A stretch of DNA of 64,000 nt. It comes from Pararhodobacter aggregans (GTDB taxonomy: Bacteria; Pseudomonadota; Alphaproteobacteria; Rhodobacterales; Rhodobacteraceae). The notes under the pieces are model-generated. The model was not told the origin of the DNA. It made no database searches and saw only the letters and a list, made by a program, of their open reading frames with translations. The stretch covers positions 62,001 through 126,000 of the forward strand of contig NZ_QDDR01000013.1 of assembly GCF_003075525.1 (NCBI RefSeq). Reading direction: 5' to 3'. Both the position numbers and the translations under genes were made by a program. Positions 61,083 through 64,000 of this stretch are shown piece after piece. Each line of letters opens with the position of its first letter. Positions within the stretch are counted from its first letter, which is position 1.

Positions 61083-62243
61083 TCAGCCACGCCGCAGCAG
61101 CGCCAGATAGAACCCGTCCCCGCCATCGAGCGGTGAGAGACGCCGTTCCGAGATCACCTGCCAGCCGGGCTCTGCGGCGAGGAAGGCCGCGACCCGTTCC
61201 TCGTTTTCCTCGCGCAGCAGCGAGCAGGTGGCATAGCCCAGCACCCCGCCCGGCGCGGTGAGGGCCGCGCAGGCGCGCAAGATCTGCGCCTGCACCGCGT
61301 TCAGCTCCGCAAGGCGCCCGGGCGTGAAGGCCCATTTCGCCTCGGGCGCGCGCCGCCAGCTGCCCGAACCCGAACAGGGCGCATCGGCCAGGATCGCCGG
61401 CCAGCGGCCCGAGGCCTCGCCCGCCAGCACCTCGATCGTCGCCCCGGCCCGTCCGGCCCGCGCCGGCAGGTCGCTCATCCGCCGCGGCTCGGCGTCATGG
61501 GCGGTGACCGCGAAGCCCTCGGCCGCCAGCGCCAGCGCCTTGCCGCCGCCGCCCGCGCAATAATCCAGCACCGGCCCCGAGGCCACGGCGGCGAAATCCA
61601 GCGCCACCGCCTGGCTCGCCGCATCCTGCAATTCGACCCGCCCCTCGCTCAGCGCCGCGCTGTTGCGCAGCTTGCGGGTGCCCGCCGTGACCTCCAGCGC
61701 CGTCTCGGCCAGGGGATGGGCGCGCGCTTCGATCCCAGCTGCGGCCAGTTCGGCGATCACCGCCTCGCGGCTCGCCTTCGCCCGGTTGACCCGCAGAAAG
61801 ACCGGCGCGCGGTCGCGCATCAGGGACAGCACCGGATCGGCGGCCCCGCCCAGCGCCGCGTCGAAGGCGGGCAGCAACCATTCGGGGCAATCCAGCGCCT
61901 CGCCCCGGGTCAGCGGCGGCAGCGGCGCGTCCATCAGCGCCGCTTCCGCCGCGCTCAGGGCCACGGGCGCATGACCCTCGCCGGTCCAGCCCTCAAGCCG
62001 CCGCCCCTCGGCCCGCGCCTGCCCCAGCATCAGCGCCCGCCCCGAGCCGCCGCCCCCGAGGGCCGAGGCCGAGCGGAACCTCCGCACCGCGCCGAAGACC
62101 AGATCCCGCACCGCCTCGCGATCGCCCGAACCCGCAAAGCGGCTGGCCCGGCCCCAGACGGTCAGGGCCGCCTCGACCGCCCGGCCCTCGCGCCAGCTCT
62201 CCAGGATCTCGATGGCGGCGGCCTCGCGCGCGGCAGGTTTCAT
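61083..62243 (-). CDS. rsmB: RsmB-like 16S rRNA (cytosine-C5) methyltransferase
   Basis: 386 residues from the ATG 62241-62243. An N-terminal NusB-like helical domain (~1-130, AAIEILESWREGRAVEAALT) is followed by a SAM-binding fold with VLDYCAGGGGKALALAAEGF. Two catalytic-loop cysteines sit in DAPCSGSGSWRRAPEAKW and GYATCSLLREENEE, as in m5C enzymes. Methylates a cytosine of 16S rRNA in relatives (C967 in E. coli numbering). Confidence 0.88.
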   Translation of the reverse strand: MKPAAREAAAIEILESWREGRAVEAALTVWGRASRFAGSGDREAVRDLVFGAVRRFRSASALGGGGSGRALMLGQARAEGRRLEGWTGEGHAPVALSAAEAALMDAPLPPLTRGEALDCPEWLLPAFDAALGGAADPVLSLMRDRAPVFLRVNRAKASREAVIAELAAAGIEARAHPLAETALEVTAGTRKLRNSAALSEGRVELQDAASQAVALDFAAVASGPVLDYCAGGGGKALALAAEGFAVTAHDAEPRRMSDLPARAGRAGATIEVLAGEASGRWPAILADAPCSGSGSWRRAPEAKWAFTPGRLAELNAVQAQILRACAALTAPGGVLGYATCSLLREENEERVAAFLAAEPGWQVISERRLSPLDGGDGFYLALLRRG

Positions 62244-63016
62244 GGATCTTCCCCGTCTTGACCGGCCCCTGATGCGGCAGCCCCGCCCCCTTGGCAAGCC
62301 CGCCGCCTTCTTTGTTCGGCAAATATCCCGGGGGCGGCCAAAGGCCGGCGGGGGCAGCGCCCCCGAGGCGGGGCGGGGGGCTCGATGCCCCCCGGCCCGC
62401 CCTCCCCGCCATCGGCGCCGCGCTGCCACTCGCCCCAGCATTCCCTCTCTCTCGGGACCTGCGGCAACAGCCGACCTCATCGCCCGCCGCCAGCCGCACG
62501 GTCCGGCGCGCGCCTTCTCGGCCTCGGGGGCACTCCTTATGCCGTCAATCACTCCCTCTTTGAAGGGACGGCCACCCATGACCGCAGCCTCTCTGCCTGC
62601 CGCCCACCGCGCCGCCGGAATCCGCCGAAGGGCGCCAACTCTCGCCGCTGACAGGCACACTCCAAGGGCCTGCCGCCAACGGACGGGGCCTTATCCTCTG
62701 CCATCCACCGCACGGCCCGAGGCATCTGCCACCCTCCCCTGGCGGCCCTTTCTTCTCGCCTGCCATCGGCCCCGGCACCGTCGCCAGAGTCCCGCCGCGG
62801 CCGAGCGCGGCGCCGCACGTAAGGCTAAACTTGTGCCGCCCGGCGCCCCCGGCCCGGGTCAAGCCGCAGGCAAAGGCCCGCGCCCGGCAGCAAGCAATCC
62901 CCCGTGCCACAGGCCACCCCGGCCTGTTTCGTCGCCTCGACCCCGGCCGCCCTGCCCGCTTGTCGATACCTTCCGCCGGGCCTAGGCTGCGTTCAGCCGC
63001 CAGCGGAGGCCCTCCG
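62244..63016. other. 773-base region without a recognised gene
   Basis: It holds repeat copy F (62308-62396), then ~600 bases of very GC-rich sequence with many short open frames on both strands and none with a supported start. A cluster of CCGGC/GGCC blocks occurs at 62700-62950. GGAGG at 63005-63009 belongs to the next gene. A structured small RNA is possible; RNase P RNA, tmRNA, SRP RNA or 6S RNA were not recognised. Confidence 0.5.
62308..62396 (-). repeat. Bimodular intergenic repeat, copy F
   Basis: Reverse core TTCTTTGTTCGGCAAATATC followed by CCGGGGG (62308-62334) and hairpins GGCCAAAGGCC (62336-62346), CGGGGGCAGCGCCCCCG (62349-62365) and GGGGGGCTCGATGCCCCCC (~62375-62393). Confidence 0.75.
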
Positions 63017-63847
63017 ATGATCCTCGCCCTGCAACTCCTCACCCTTGTCGCGCTCTTCGCCCTTGCCGCGCTCCTCCTCCGTCGCTCGGCCCCGCGCTTC
63101 ACCCCGGCCGAACGCCCCGCCCAGCGCAGCATCGCTGTCGCCACGGCGGGCGCGATCCTCGGCGCGCCCTTCTGGTGGTTCGGCGTGCCCACCAGTTTCG
63201 CCTGGCTGCTGCCCCCCCTCGCCTTCCGCTTCCTCGGCGCCGCGGCGCTGGCCTTCGCCGCCACCGGCCTCGCGATACTCTGGCGCCCTTCGCCCGCCCG
63301 GATCCGCCTCTATCTCGGCATGGTGGCGCTCTATCTCGCCCCCGTCGTCGCCGCCGTCCTTCTCCTTCACCGTGACAGGCTCGACTGGCAGACGCCCATC
63401 GCCTGGGCCTTCCTCGCGGTGGCGGGCGGGCTCGCGATCTCGTCGATTCTTGCCCTGCTGCGCGCGCCCGACCTGCGCCGCGGCACGCCGCCCGGCCCGA
63501 CCGAACGGCGGATCTGGAGCGCCTTCGGCCTCCTCTTCGCCCTCTGGGCGCTCGCGCTCTACGCCTGGCCCGAGGCCCCGTTTCCACCCCTCTTCCTCTG
63601 GGCCACGGACCCGCTCAGCGCACGGCTCATCGCCGTGATGCCCGCGACCCTCGCGCTGATGGCCTGGATGGCCCGCAAGCGACAGGAACTCGGCCTCCCC
63701 GCCGCGATCGGCTACGCGACCTATGGCTTCTGGATCGTCATCGCCTGTCTGTTGCACAGCCTCGCCGGGCGCCCGCTGCCCTGGCTCTACCTCGGCGCGC
63801 CGGGACTTGCCTCGGCCTGGGGCTTCGCCCGCGCGCTTCGGCGCTGA
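63017..63847 (+). CDS. Polytopic membrane protein of unknown function
   Basis: 276 residues, GGAGG (63005-63009) ahead of the ATG. About eight hydrophobic segments begin with MILALQLLTLVALFALAALL, include IAVATAGAILGAPFWWFGVP and LIAVMPATLALMAWMA, and end with YGFWIVIACLLHSLAG. A short cytosolic-like loop (RRGTPPGPTERRIW) sits in the middle. No catalytic motif or transporter signature recognised; probably an uncharacterised inner-membrane protein. It stands before an aminotransferase gene on the same strand. Confidence 0.7.
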   Translation: MILALQLLTLVALFALAALLLRRSAPRFTPAERPAQRSIAVATAGAILGAPFWWFGVPTSFAWLLPPLAFRFLGAAALAFAATGLAILWRPSPARIRLYLGMVALYLAPVVAAVLLLHRDRLDWQTPIAWAFLAVAGGLAISSILALLRAPDLRRGTPPGPTERRIWSAFGLLFALWALALYAWPEAPFPPLFLWATDPLSARLIAVMPATLALMAWMARKRQELGLPAAIGYATYGFWIVIACLLHSLAGRPLPWLYLGAPGLASAWGFARALRR

Positions 63848-63907
63848 GGCCGGCTTGCGGGCACTCGGGGCTTGGGGCAGTCTGGCGCCACCCAACGCGA
63901 GCCCGCC

Positions 63908-64000
63908 ATGCCCCTCCTCCTGAACCCCGCCTTCGCCGCCACCTTCGCCCCTCCGGTGATGGAGGCCCGCCGCTGGCTGACCGAAACCCGGCTGCCCGAG
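63908..64000 (+). CDS. Class I/II aminotransferase, N-terminal fragment
   Basis: 31 codons visible (MPLLLNPAFAATFAPPVMEA then RRWLTETRLPE) before the right edge. The NPAFAATFAPPVMEARRW opening is characteristic of a PLP-dependent aminotransferase family common in Rhodobacterales. The rest lies outside the window, so the substrate cannot be judged. A tight Shine-Dalgarno is not seen. Confidence 0.6.
   Translation, partial: MPLLLNPAFAATFAPPVMEARRWLTETRLPE

Noticed and set aside
62545-63264. 239-codon minus-strand frame in the empty region
   Set aside because: Overlaps the start of the well-supported membrane protein gene, is Arg/Gly-rich without motifs, and has no Shine-Dalgarno.

Overview
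The window looks like chromosomal DNA of an alphaproteobacterium of the order Rhodobacterales (Rhodobacter/Paracoccus/Roseobacter relatives). The reasons are very high GC, TrcR (DUF1013), CckA, an Mcl1-type malyl-CoA lyase, DUF1244 and DUF1127 proteins, RTX and RTX-Hint proteins, and a KpsT/KpsE-like pair. No species is claimed.

Bases 1-3.8 kb hold the edge of an integrated element. A P4/D5-type primase-helicase runs off the left edge, preceded by overlapping small genes of unknown function. All are transcribed leftwards, and the block ends at the 3' end of a tRNA-Pro(CGG) gene, a classic integration site. From the tRNA onwards the content is ordinary core genome.

3.8-12.5 kb: a DMT-family transporter, pheT (no pheS beside it), two small membrane or secreted proteins, the cell-cycle regulator TrcR, a periplasmic RNase T2 overlapping lhgO, and dinB. 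12.5-15.1 kb: an unusual 0.7 kb leader and an RTX-Hint protein. 15.1-24.8 kb: mgtE-fthC, guaD, a Bax-inhibitor-1 protein, a divergent DUF1127/LysR pair, a quinone oxidoreductase, an XRE regulator, hisN, rpmI-rplT and a hotdog thioesterase. 24.8-30 kb: pyk with a small membrane protein, a DUF1244 protein, then two tandem RTX proteins.

30-43 kb: a D-amino-acid transaminase; a dgcN-dgcA-phosphoesterase operon (probable N-acetyl-D-glutamate route); an ICMT-like methyltransferase; mcl1; an AraC-GyrI/GyrI/DUF1801 operon with 8-base overlaps; a DEAD-box helicase with a long repetitive basic tail; a DAO-type oxidoreductase; and purF. 43-50.5 kb: a PaiB-like protein, an orphan membrane protein, rplM-rpsI, a YiiX-like hydrolase, an SseB-family protein and a capsule-export pair (kpsT, kpsE-like). 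50.8-53.1 kb: a sulfur-uptake operon (rhodanese, TsuA/YedE transporter and a 53-residue small protein). 53-64 kb: a lipoprotein, an esterase with a LysR regulator, cobT-cobS-cobC-cobU, cckA, an RsmB-like rRNA methyltransferase, a membrane protein, and the start of an aminotransferase.

Two themes cross the window. First, six copies of a bimodular intergenic repeat (GC-rich hairpins plus a core resembling CCCGAGGATATTTGCAGAAC AAAGATG) sit at operon ends. Second, the RTX-Hint protein and one of the tandem RTX proteins share a GETEGD-type module, so the RTX proteins form a related family although they lie 14 kb apart.

No CRISPR array, insertion sequence, rRNA or complete secretion system was seen. 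Domain calls come from reading motifs by eye; no database search was run.
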